Assembly: GCA_024697185.1 (NCBI GenBank)
Contig: JAILGB010000020.1
Span: forward strand, 62,001-126,000
Source of the DNA: Opitutales bacterium
Lineage (GTDB): Bacteria; Verrucomicrobiota; Verrucomicrobiia; Opitutales; UBA953
Direction: 5' to 3'
Length of the DNA stretch: 64,000 bases
Under the pieces are notes generated by a model, which made no database searches, had not been told where the DNA came from, and saw nothing but the letters and a program-made list of their open reading frames with translations. Positions 18,304 to 25,338 of this stretch are shown here, piece after piece (position 1 is the first letter of the stretch; the number at the start of each line of letters is the position of its first letter). The translations under genes and the position numbers were made by a program.

Positions 18304-18495
18304 TTAAGCAAAAGGCATCGCGGACTTGAAGGTTTTTTCGAAGCCCTCGTCCACACGCTTGTCTGCCCCTGCGCGACGACGAGACTTGGTGCTCTTGTTG
18401 CGAAGGAGGTGGCGCGTGTTCGGCGAGCGACGCATAACCTTGCCGGATGCAGTCACTTTGAAACGTTTTGCGATAGATTTCTTAGTTTTTTGCAT
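18304..18495 (-). CDS. rpmI: 50S ribosomal protein L35
   Basis: 63 aa, normal length. Seen: Q-K-T-K-K-S-I-A-K-R-F-K-V-T-A-S-G-K and R-R-S-P-N-T-R-H-L-L, typical of bL35. It is the first gene of rpmI-rplT and has its own promoter with a -10 box within 11 nt of the ATG. Confidence 0.96.
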   Translation of the reverse strand: MQKTKKSIAKRFKVTASGKVMRRSPNTRHLLRNKSTKSRRRAGADKRVDEGFEKTFKSAMPFA

Positions 18496-18501
18496 AAGAA
18501 G

Positions 18502-18536
18502 ATTATATTATAGAGGATATTAAGACATAAATGCAA
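18502..18536 (-). promoter_or_regulatory. rpmI-rplT promoter, near-leaderless
   Basis: TTGCAT (18531-18536), an 18-bp spacer and TATAAT (18507-18512) on the minus strand, 11 nt before the ATG. A second, overlapping TATAAT (18502-18507) lies 6 nt before the ATG. There is no Shine-Dalgarno sequence. Confidence 0.55.
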
Positions 18537-18540
18537 GTTT

Positions 18541-18963
18541 TTATTCTTTTTCCAAGCATTTTTTTGCAAACGCGTGAATTTCTTTGACCAAATTGCCAAG
18601 GCCGTTGCGACGATTGGGCGAAAGATGCTGATCAATCCCGACGGAAGCAAGAAAATGAACATCGTCATCAAGAATTTCCTGCGGGAGCGCCCCGTCAAAA
18701 TAATTGCAAACGAGAAGTGCGATTCCCTTGGCTATTATCGCGTCGGCGTCACATTGGAAACGACAACGCCCGTTTTCAAAACTTTTTTCCAACCAAAGCT
18801 GCGATGTGCACCCGCGCACCAAACGATCGTCACTGCGAAGCGAATCGTCAAACGAAGGCGCATCTTTGGCGCAGTCGATAATATATTGGAAACGGTCCTG
18901 CGGATCCACCATGGGCTCAAATTCCGCCAATATCGCATCGTGTTTTTCTTTTAACGTCATCAT
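18541..18963 (-). CDS. sufE: Cysteine desulfuration protein SufE-like
   Basis: Accepts sulfur from the SufS cysteine desulfurase for Fe-S cluster assembly. 140 aa, the usual length. Seen: the acceptor-cysteine motif V-R-G-C-T-S-Q-L-W-L (SufE VxGCxSxVW), G-I-A-L-L-V-C-N-Y-F, and the C-terminal L-S-P-N-R-R-N-G-L motif. The start may be either of two adjacent ATGs. No other suf gene is in the window. Confidence 0.93.
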   Translation of the reverse strand: MMTLKEKHDAILAEFEPMVDPQDRFQYIIDCAKDAPSFDDSLRSDDRLVRGCTSQLWLEKSFENGRCRFQCDADAIIAKGIALLVCNYFDGALPQEILDDDVHFLASVGIDQHLSPNRRNGLGNLVKEIHAFAKKCLEKE

Positions 18964-18974
18964 CTTTTTTATAA

Positions 18975-20786
18975 TTATTCAGAATAATTTTTCTTACTGA
19001 TTTTGCGGCTCCCGCTAAGATTCAATTTCCTCAAACGCAAAAAATGGGGCGTGACCTCGACCAGTTCGTCGTCGGCAATGTATTCAAGCGACTGTTCAAG
19101 CGACAAATGTGTCGCGGGAGCGATTTTCATTTTGCGATCCGATCCCGCGGCACGCATATTGGTCAATTCTTTTCCCTTTTGAAGATTGACAGGCAAATCG
19201 TTATCCTTGCAGTGTTCACCGACGACCATACCCTCATAAGTTTCTTCACCGGGATCGATAAAAAACGTTCCTCGCAACTGCAAAGCGTCGATTGCGTAAG
19301 CCACAGACTTTCCCTCTCCGATCGAGACCATCGATCCCGTAATCCTCGCGGGAACATCGCCTTTAAAAGGTGCGTATTTGTCAAAACGGTGAGACATTGT
19401 CGCCTCGCCCGCGGTTGCCGTCAAAACCTTGGATCGCAAACCGATGATGCCGCGTGTCGGGATTGAGAACACAATCAATTGCCGGTTCCCGCGGCTTTCC
19501 ATGTGCATCATTTCACCGCGACGCTGTCCGACAAGCGTGATAACATTTCCTGCAAAAGCTTCCGGGGTGTCAATCGTCAAGATTTCCATCGGATCGTAAA
19601 TCTGTCCGTCAATCTCCTTGGAAATCACCTTTGGGCGCGAGACCGTCATCTCAAATCCTTCCCGACGCATCGTTTCGATCAAGATCGCAATATGCAAAAC
19701 GCCTCTGCCGGCGACTTCGAACATTTCTCCGCCGTTCCCGTATTCCCTGACGCGCAACGCGACATCGCTTTCCGCCTCCTTGAAAAGTCTGTTGCGAAGA
19801 TGACGCGCGGTCACAAATTTGCCGTCCTTGCCAAAAAACGGAGAATCGTTCACCCTGAAAATCATCGAAATCGTCGGCTCGTCAATGGCGATTGGCGGAA
19901 GCGGCTCCGGGTTTTCGCTATCACAAATCGTGTCAGAGACATAAATATCGTCAATGCCGACAATCCCACAAATATCACCGCATTCGACACTGTTGCAATT
20001 TTTTCGCTCAAGCCCTTCAAAAGTAAAAAGCTGTTTAATCTGGGCATTGCGGCTTTTCCCTTCACGATCAATCACGCAGACAGAATCTGACAAACGGAGA
20101 GTGCCTCGCGCCACTCTGCCAATCCCGATACGGCCCACGTAGTCGGAATAATCAAGAGTTGCCACCTGCAATTGCACCGGTCCCGACAAAACCTTAGGTG
20201 CCGGGACATAGTTCAAAATCGCATCCAAAAGCGGCACGATTGACGTCCGCGGATCTTTTTCCAAATCATTGACAACCCATCCTTCAAGACCGGAAGCATA
20301 TAAAATCGGGAAATCCAATTGCTCGTCATTTGCATTCAATTCGACAAACAAATCAAAAACCGCGTCAATCACCTCTTCCACCCGGGAGTCCGGCTTGTCG
20401 ATTTTATTGATCATCACAATCGGTTTTTTACCGAGCCGCAAAGCTTTTTCGAGAACAAAGCGCGTCTGCGGCATCGGTCCCTCCGCCGCATCCACCAAAA
20501 GAATCACCCCATCCGTCAAATTTAAAACACGCTCGACCTGGCCTCCAAAATCCGAGTGACCCGGCGTGTCGATCACATTAATCTTCACACCTTTGTAGGC
20601 GATTGAAATATTTTTTGACAAAATTGTAATCCCCCGTTCCCGTTCAAGATCATTGGAATCAAGAAAACAATCGTGCATTTCCTGATTTTCTCTAAGCATC
20701 TTCGACTGTTTGATAATCTTGTCCACAAGCGTCGTCTTGCCGTGGTCAACGTGTGCAATAATGGCAATGTTGCGAATTTCAGACAT
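18975..20786 (-). CDS. typA: Ribosome-associated GTPase TypA/BipA
   Basis: Translational GTPase involved in stress responses and ribosome assembly. 603 aa from the ATG at 20786, where the family starts with R-N-I-A-I-I-A-H-V-D-H-G-K-T-T-L; an upstream frame extension to 20963 runs into rnpB and is rejected. Seen: G1 H-V-D-H-G-K-T-T, G2 R-E-R-G-I-T-I, G3 D-T-P-G-H-S-D-F, G4 N-K-I-D-K, and the TypA C-terminal R-A-A-G-S-D-R-K. sufE follows 11 nt after the stop. Confidence 0.96.
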   Translation of the reverse strand: MSEIRNIAIIAHVDHGKTTLVDKIIKQSKMLRENQEMHDCFLDSNDLERERGITILSKNISIAYKGVKINVIDTPGHSDFGGQVERVLNLTDGVILLVDAAEGPMPQTRFVLEKALRLGKKPIVMINKIDKPDSRVEEVIDAVFDLFVELNANDEQLDFPILYASGLEGWVVNDLEKDPRTSIVPLLDAILNYVPAPKVLSGPVQLQVATLDYSDYVGRIGIGRVARGTLRLSDSVCVIDREGKSRNAQIKQLFTFEGLERKNCNSVECGDICGIVGIDDIYVSDTICDSENPEPLPPIAIDEPTISMIFRVNDSPFFGKDGKFVTARHLRNRLFKEAESDVALRVREYGNGGEMFEVAGRGVLHIAILIETMRREGFEMTVSRPKVISKEIDGQIYDPMEILTIDTPEAFAGNVITLVGQRRGEMMHMESRGNRQLIVFSIPTRGIIGLRSKVLTATAGEATMSHRFDKYAPFKGDVPARITGSMVSIGEGKSVAYAIDALQLRGTFFIDPGEETYEGMVVGEHCKDNDLPVNLQKGKELTNMRAAGSDRKMKIAPATHLSLEQSLEYIADDELVEVTPHFLRLRKLNLSGSRKISKKNYSE

Positions 20787-20836
20787 AAATTGACTATCTA
20801 TTATCCCACCTTGCACCGAGCTCTTCAAATTTAAAA

Positions 20837-20880
20837 TCTCGCGGGAACGGCAAACGATTCTCGCGGGAACGGCAAAAACA
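20837..20880. repeat. Two tandem 22-bp units carrying the dispersed motif
   Basis: TCTCGCGGGAACGGCAAA occurs at 20837 and again at 20859, a 22-bp period, between typA and rnpB. Each unit holds one exact motif copy (20841 and 20863) in the same orientation. The gap holds no gene. Confidence 0.85.
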
Positions 20881-20893
20881 ACAAAATATAAAA

Positions 20894-21284
20894 AGGTCTT
20901 TGAAGGGCGTAAGCCGGATTCTGTTCTTCGACGAAAACTTGCGTTCCCGCGAGCCGCATTCATTTATCTAATCTTTTTCAAGATTTCGCCGTCGCCGACG
21001 ATGCGGTTTACCCGTGAGGTCGTAAGCGGGCCGCTCACTCACCTATTTTACCTTGCACCGGATTGAGTTTATCGTGCCGCCGTTGTCGCCATTGGCGCGG
21101 TGGGCTCTTACCCCGCCTTTTCACCCTTACCCTTGCGGGCGGTTTGTTTTCTGTGACCCTGTTCGTCAACGGTCTTTACAACCATCGCCCTTTTTTTCAA
21201 AAGGAATCCTGCCCTGCGGTGTCCGGACTTTCCTCTCGCGACTATTAATCGCGAGCGAATGCGTTGCGCCCTTCAAAGGCCCAT
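20894..21284 (-). ncRNA. rnpB: RNase P RNA (bacterial class A)
   Basis: Catalytic RNA that matures tRNA 5' ends. On the minus strand it starts near 21284 with GGGCCTTTGAAGGGCG, which pairs with CGCCCTTCAAAGACC at the 3' end (P1). Seen: the conserved GAGGAAAGTCCGGAC (near 21225-21240) and ACAGAATCCGGCTTA near the 3' end. One exact motif copy (20942) sits in a peripheral region between the conserved blocks. The gene lies between tRNA-Val and typA. Ends are approximate to a few bases. Confidence 0.93.
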
Positions 21285-21317
21285 TTACATTTTGTCGCCC
21301 TTCAGGACGATTGACAA

Positions 21318-21350
21318 CAAAAAAACTCGCCGTTGCCGACGAGTTTTAAA
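21318..21350 (-). terminator. Terminator after tRNA-Val(CAC)
   Basis: AAAACTCG and CGAGTTTT arms with a TCGGCAACGG middle form a stem with a GCAA loop; a run of seven T follows on the minus strand. It separates the tRNA from rnpB. Confidence 0.75.
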
Positions 21351-21352
21351 AA

Positions 21353-21429
21353 TGGTAGTCGCGACTAGGCTCGAACTAGCGACCTCAACAATGTGAATGT
21401 TGCGCTCTAACCAACTGAGCTACGCGACC
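21353..21429 (-). tRNA. tRNA-Val (anticodon CAC)
   Basis: 77 nt on the minus strand. Acceptor GGTCGCG pairs with CGCGACT (first pair G-U), the D arm is GCTCAGTTGGTTAGAGC, the anticodon stem CAACA/TGTTG closes the loop TTCACAT with anticodon CAC (valine, GTG), the T loop is TTCGAGC, and ACCA is encoded. The last stem pairing was traced by eye. Confidence 0.95.
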
Positions 21430-21483
21430 ATTTTTCAAAGTTGTAGCGATTATTCTATCCCCGATACGAGGACAAGTCAAGAA

Positions 21484-22569
21484 CTAAAAGGACAAGACGT
21501 AATCGATCGCATCCCGGATTTTCAAAAGAGAAAAGGATTGCGATGCACGCCAATGGAAAATGCCGCGAGGCTCAATAAATGGAATTTTTTGCGCCGACGT
21601 ATAAACAAGCTCCGATTTGACAGAACGCGGATAATGGCGATATTCCGGGAAATCAACAAGCAGAGTCACCAAAGGGCATGAAACAAAATCCGCCAAATAC
21701 GCAACGGCATTGTCCGCGGAAATACAAATGTGAGCATGTTTTAAAAGTTCTGAAACTTGAGCCGGAGACAGTTTGTTTTTTTGATCTGCCAGCAATGAGA
21801 AATTCACCAAATTGATGCCGGACGCGTGCCCGACAAAATCGATCATCCTTCGCGACGCTTTAGGATTTTTGCCCTCAAAACTCACCAAAATGACAGGCAA
21901 ATCCATTTTGATCCCGTGCAAATATTTTGCAGCCTTGGCAAAAATCCGCGCATCAATAAAATGTCCGGAACGTCCTGCGTCCAAACAAATGACCGCGTAA
22001 TGCGAATCAAAATTTATGTCATAGCGCTTCAATTTTTCAAGCAAATCGACACGCTCACTATCGCTTATAGAAAGATCGAGACGAATTTCCTGTTCCACAG
22101 GAACGGTGACTCCCAAAGGCTCAAGGAGCCTGAAAGCATGAAAAACAGGATGCTCGTTTGAAAAATCATCCGTCTCGGGAACAAGACAGCTCGCCACCAC
22201 ATCCGTCGTTTTGCCTTTAAACGCTATCGTATTTTTAATCCCCGCAGAAAGTGCCGCCGCAGACAGAAGCTGATTATAAACAATATGCACCACCGTATCT
22301 ATCTGCAATCGTTTCAGATAAAGCGTCAAATCCTCAACTTTTGTCTCCTCGTTAATCGTCAGAAGGCCGTCAAGCCGCTCATGACTGTTAAAAATACTGG
22401 CGTTCGCTTCCTTTACGAGCAAATAAATCCGCGTTCCCGCCAACTTTTTTTTCAAGGGTTTCAAAAGCACCGAAATCCAAATCGTCGTCAACAAATCCCC
22501 AGGGCATGAAAGCATCAAAGCTTTCGGCTCTTCAAAAATGTCAGGCTCCGACTTCGATTTTTCTACCAT
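21484..22569 (-). CDS. Glycosyltransferase family 9 (heptosyltransferase-like)
   Basis: 361 aa from the ATG at 22569 (an upstream TTG is less likely). Seen: the N-terminal L-S-C-P-G-D-L-L-T-T (GT9 family S-x-x-G-D-x-x), V-H-I-V-Y-N-Q near the end of the first Rossmann domain, and a second domain with H-A-H-I-C-I-S-A-D-N-A-V-A-Y-L-A that corresponds to the donor-binding loop of heptosyltransferases. The family adds heptose or related sugars to lipopolysaccharide cores. It overlaps the upstream ThiE/TenI-like gene by 7 nt. The exact sugar is unknown. Confidence 0.72.
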   Translation of the reverse strand: MVEKSKSEPDIFEEPKALMLSCPGDLLTTIWISVLLKPLKKKLAGTRIYLLVKEANASIFNSHERLDGLLTINEETKVEDLTLYLKRLQIDTVVHIVYNQLLSAAALSAGIKNTIAFKGKTTDVVASCLVPETDDFSNEHPVFHAFRLLEPLGVTVPVEQEIRLDLSISDSERVDLLEKLKRYDINFDSHYAVICLDAGRSGHFIDARIFAKAAKYLHGIKMDLPVILVSFEGKNPKASRRMIDFVGHASGINLVNFSLLADQKNKLSPAQVSELLKHAHICISADNAVAYLADFVSCPLVTLLVDFPEYRHYPRSVKSELVYTSAQKIPFIEPRGIFHWRASQSFSLLKIRDAIDYVLSF

Positions 22570-23216
22570 TGCTTGCAAAGTTTTTTAAAATTATCAATCG
22601 CTTCTCCATCGTTCCAAATCCCGCTCATCGAAGCGAAACCGTTAAAACAGGCCAATTCTCTGCACGCGGCGACCGCCGATGAAGAATTGACTCCGCCGTA
22701 AGCAAAAATTTGCAAGGGACTGCTCGGAAATTTTTTGCGAAAATACAAAACCGTCGCTGCCAATTCTTCCGCTGTTCTTGCGGGAACGGTCTTATCACGA
22801 CTTTCGTTCAAAAACAAGGGACCCACCAAAACCGCCGCACATTGCCGCCGCGCCGTGCAAATGTCGTCATAAGAACGACAAACCGCCATTCTCAAGCCGC
22901 AATCGACTGCTGACGACGGCAAATCTCCGACAGAGTCCGCACAAAAACCGGCAAGCCCCAATCGCGCGACCAATTCGGGATGCTGGTGCAAAATAACGCG
23001 TTCCCGCAAGGATTCTGGAAGCGACTTGACCCATGCGGTAATCTGCTGGGCGTTCCAACGAGGACGACGCAAATGATAAAAAGTCAAACCTTCCCGAAAA
23101 AGTGCCGAGACGATCTTGGATTCACCCTTAAAAGCTTGTGTCGGCGAAAACACCAAAACAGCGTTTTTCTGAGCCTCGCGCGGACCAAATAAAAATTTTG
23201 CGATTTTGCCTAACAT
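22563..23216 (-). CDS. ThiE/TenI-like thiamine phosphate synthase superfamily protein
   Basis: 217 aa from the ATG at 23216; an extension to 23252 runs into the hairpin terminator of the upstream gene. Seen: a TIM-barrel pattern with H-L-R-R-P (ThiE H-L-R), I-L-H-Q-H-P-E-L-A, A-V-L-V-G-P-L-F, F-A-Y-G-G-V-N, and G-F-A-S-M-S-G-I at the phosphate-binding end. Residues of true thiamine phosphate synthase are only partly kept, so a TenI-like role is possible. No thi gene or TPP riboswitch is nearby. Confidence 0.65.
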   Translation of the reverse strand: MLGKIAKFLFGPREAQKNAVLVFSPTQAFKGESKIVSALFREGLTFYHLRRPRWNAQQITAWVKSLPESLRERVILHQHPELVARLGLAGFCADSVGDLPSSAVDCGLRMAVCRSYDDICTARRQCAAVLVGPLFLNESRDKTVPARTAEELAATVLYFRKKFPSSPLQIFAYGGVNSSSAVAACRELACFNGFASMSGIWNDGEAIDNFKKLCKQW

Positions 23217-23220
23217 TCTT

Positions 23221-23250
23221 AAAAAAAGCGCCCACGTTTTTGGCGTGGGC
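23221..23250 (-). terminator. Rho-independent terminator after the 32-aa basic protein gene
   Basis: GCCCACG and CGTGGGC (minus strand) form a 7-bp GC-rich stem around CCAAAAA, followed by seven T. It lies 69 nt after the small gene's stop and immediately before the ThiE-like start. Confidence 0.85.
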
Positions 23251-23318
23251 ATTGTTCGTTGAAGATGATACTCCCGAGGAATCTGACGCCCGGGAAATAC
23301 ACGAACCGTTTTCGCGGT

Positions 23319-23417
23319 TTAACCCCAAAGACGTTTCTTGTGGCGATTTGCCTTAGAACGCTTGCGGCGCTTGTGTTTGTTCATCTTAAGACGACGTTTT
23401 TTCTTGAGATTGCCCAT
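23319..23417 (-). CDS. 32-residue basic protein, COX24/AURKAIP1 (mS38)-like
   Basis: ATG at 23417, stop TAA at 23319-23321. The product is almost entirely Lys, Arg, His and Asn: it opens M-G-N-L-K-K-K-R-R, has the core [10 protein letters not shown] and ends K-R-L-W-G. This matches the short COX24_C/AURKAIP1 domain (mitochondrial mS38 relative) that bacterial annotation pipelines report as very small proteins; a ribosome-associated role is inferred. It is followed by a strong terminator and preceded by an AT-rich gap, so it is probably monocistronic. Confidence 0.75.
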   Translation of the reverse strand: MGNLKKKRRLKMNKHKRRKRSKANRHKKRLWG

Positions 23418-23493
23418 TTTGTGATTAGTTAATGAATGTTAAAATTTGTATTATCAATTCTCTCTTATTCTAAGGATTTTGTAAAGAAAAAAA

Positions 23494-24366
23494 TCAAAAA
23501 CGCTCAAAGACGGACGACGGCAATTCGAGGTCCTTTTCCCCCAAGGCTTTCGGCTCAAAATAAGAAATCGACAAATCCAAACGCAAAGCGGCGTATTTGA
23601 CCTCGAAAACATCCTTGTCGCGGGAACGCTCGTCGCGCACCTCCAATGTTTTAAAAATATAGTCTTCCCTCACCTTTTTGACCGAGCCCAAGGAAAATTT
23701 TTTAATTGCCTTTCCGTTCCCGCCGAGCGTTTCCACGCTAACCAACGCATTATAAGTCCGGTCCATCGCAATCCTGACAGCCTCGATTTCCGGATGTGCC
23801 ACCTTGAAACCTTCAGGCGGGAACAGCTCATAAAAATGAGAGACGCGCCCGCGCAGGCGGCGCGTATTCAAATATTTAAAATCTCGCCAATAAACAAACG
23901 GCGTCTGCAAATCGAACGGCGCCAAGACAAGCCCTTCAAAAAAACTTTCGGTATTTTGAGAATCGATTTTCACGGGAACGCCGTCCGCGCCCGCCTCCCA
24001 AAGTTCCGGATTCTCGCCGCCGACAATCAGCATTCTCCGCACGGTTTTTGTCGGAGACACCAACGTCGCTCCGAGGCGAATCTGCCGGCGCACCGTCAAT
24101 CGCAAATGCGGGACATCGTCGATCCAGGTTCCCCAAAGCGTTCCCGTGCAATAAACATCGTCATCGTTGTCACGATTTTGATGAACAATCTGAAACATCA
24201 GACAAAAATCCCCCGGCATCCGTGCGTGCCTGAATTTTTCCAATTCGACAGCCGCCGCCTCCTGCGTCAACTGACGCGCGCCGGCCTCAAAATGCGACTG
24301 CGAAAAAAGCGTTCCCGCCGATATAACGCAAAAAGAAAAAAGAAAAATAAAAAACCTCATCTTCAT
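23494..24366 (-). CDS. Secreted outer-membrane lipoprotein-sorting (LolA-like) family protein
   Basis: 290 aa from the ATG at 24366, which overlaps the nadK stop as TGATG; a GTG three codons upstream is the alternative. Seen: signal peptide (about 1-23, ending T-L-F-S-Q), then a beta-rich protein with long alternating strands and no cysteines in a lipobox. The pattern fits the LolA-like fold of outer membrane lipoprotein-sorting proteins (DUF4292/LolA_like type), which bind lipid chains in the periplasm. Assignment is by overall pattern only. It is translationally coupled to nadK. Confidence 0.5.
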   Translation of the reverse strand: MKMRFFIFLFSFCVISAGTLFSQSHFEAGARQLTQEAAAVELEKFRHARMPGDFCLMFQIVHQNRDNDDDVYCTGTLWGTWIDDVPHLRLTVRRQIRLGATLVSPTKTVRRMLIVGGENPELWEAGADGVPVKIDSQNTESFFEGLVLAPFDLQTPFVYWRDFKYLNTRRLRGRVSHFYELFPPEGFKVAHPEIEAVRIAMDRTYNALVSVETLGGNGKAIKKFSLGSVKKVREDYIFKTLEVRDERSRDKDVFEVKYAALRLDLSISYFEPKALGEKDLELPSSVFERF

Positions 24367-25187
24367 CAAACCCACTTGAGTTTTGTTCTCAAAATCTCAA
24401 ACTCCGACAAAATGCGCGGTTGCAAAATCGTTAGTTTTTGAGTCGAAACTCGAATGAAAATCCGCTCATTTTCCGGCAATCCCAGCAAAATGCGCCCGTC
24501 AACGACGGCGACAACGGGAACATTTTCGTTTTCGTTAAAAACTTGAAGATGCATCGAACGCGGCAAAACAATCGTGCGATTGGTCAACGTATGCGGATTC
24601 AACGGCGTCATCGCAAAAACTTCCGCTTCGGAATGAATAAGAGGCCCGCCGGCGCTCAGGGAATAGGCTGTCGAACCTGTCGAGGTGGAAAAAATCAAGC
24701 CGTCCGCACGAAAAGTGTTAATCTCTCCGCAACCGCAAGCCTCCACTCGAAGCGTCGCCAGGCGACAAACGTCCTTTGTCTTGATCACAATATCATTCAG
24801 AGCGAGAAACGGCGTTCCCGCCGCCCCTATCGTGCATTCCAAAAGTGTGTGCGAAACTTGCCGATAATCGTCGCGGATAATCGCCTCAAAATCTTTTTCG
24901 ATATTCGCGGCCTCATAACTCGCCAAATAGCCCAATTTGCCCAAATTTATGCCGAAAATGGGAGTGTTGTTGGCGACAGCGCTCGCAACCGCACCGAGGA
25001 TCGTTCCGTCTCCGCCGATAACACAACAAAGCTGACAAGCCTCAAGCGATTCCGTTTTCACAGGGACATCACTGGTCATAAGAACCCCCATGCCACGTTT
25101 GCCAGCCTGCTCGGCTACGGCCTTCGCACAAGCCTCCGCACCCGCTTTCGTGCGATTCCAAACGATCGCTATCCGTGAAATTTTCAT
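24366..25187 (-). CDS. nadK: NAD kinase
   Basis: Phosphorylates NAD to NADP. 273 aa from the ATG at 25187, where the typical I-A-I-V-W-N-R-T-K begins; an extension to 25223 would cross the promoter. Seen: the G-G-D-G-T motif, N-L-G-K-L-G-Y-L, L-N-D-I-V-I, and T-S-T-G-S-T-A-Y-S-L-S-A-G-G-P. It has a promoter whose -10 box is 6 nt from the ATG and overlaps the following secreted-protein gene. Confidence 0.95.
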   Translation of the reverse strand: MKISRIAIVWNRTKAGAEACAKAVAEQAGKRGMGVLMTSDVPVKTESLEACQLCCVIGGDGTILGAVASAVANNTPIFGINLGKLGYLASYEAANIEKDFEAIIRDDYRQVSHTLLECTIGAAGTPFLALNDIVIKTKDVCRLATLRVEACGCGEINTFRADGLIFSTSTGSTAYSLSAGGPLIHSEAEVFAMTPLNPHTLTNRTIVLPRSMHLQVFNENENVPVVAVVDGRILLGLPENERIFIRVSTQKLTILQPRILSEFEILRTKLKWV

Positions 25188-25193
25188 ACCAAA

Positions 25194-25223
25194 ATTATAA
25201 AGAGGGGCCTTTTCTTTTTGCAA
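25194..25223 (-). promoter_or_regulatory. nadK promoter, leaderless
   Basis: TTGCAA (25218-25223), an 18-bp spacer and TATAAT (25194-25199) on the minus strand, with 6 nt to the ATG. Initiation at the usual distance would begin at the start codon itself. This supports the start at 25187. Confidence 0.65.
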
Positions 25224-25282
25224 CGAAAAAGCTCCTGATTTTCCATCGGAATCCCCTCTCCGGACGATTTGTTTTTAAGAAT

Positions 25283-25328
25283 AAAAAACGTTCCCGCAAA
25301 ATTTTATTTTCACGGGAACGCTCTTTTA
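25283..25328 (-). terminator. Terminator of gyrA built from an inverted motif pair
   Basis: CGTTCCCG (25289-25296) and CGGGAACG (25313-25320) pair around a 16-nt AT-rich loop; a run of six T follows on the minus strand. It begins about 20 nt after the gyrA stop. Confidence 0.78.
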
Positions 25329-25338
25329 TCAAGAACAC

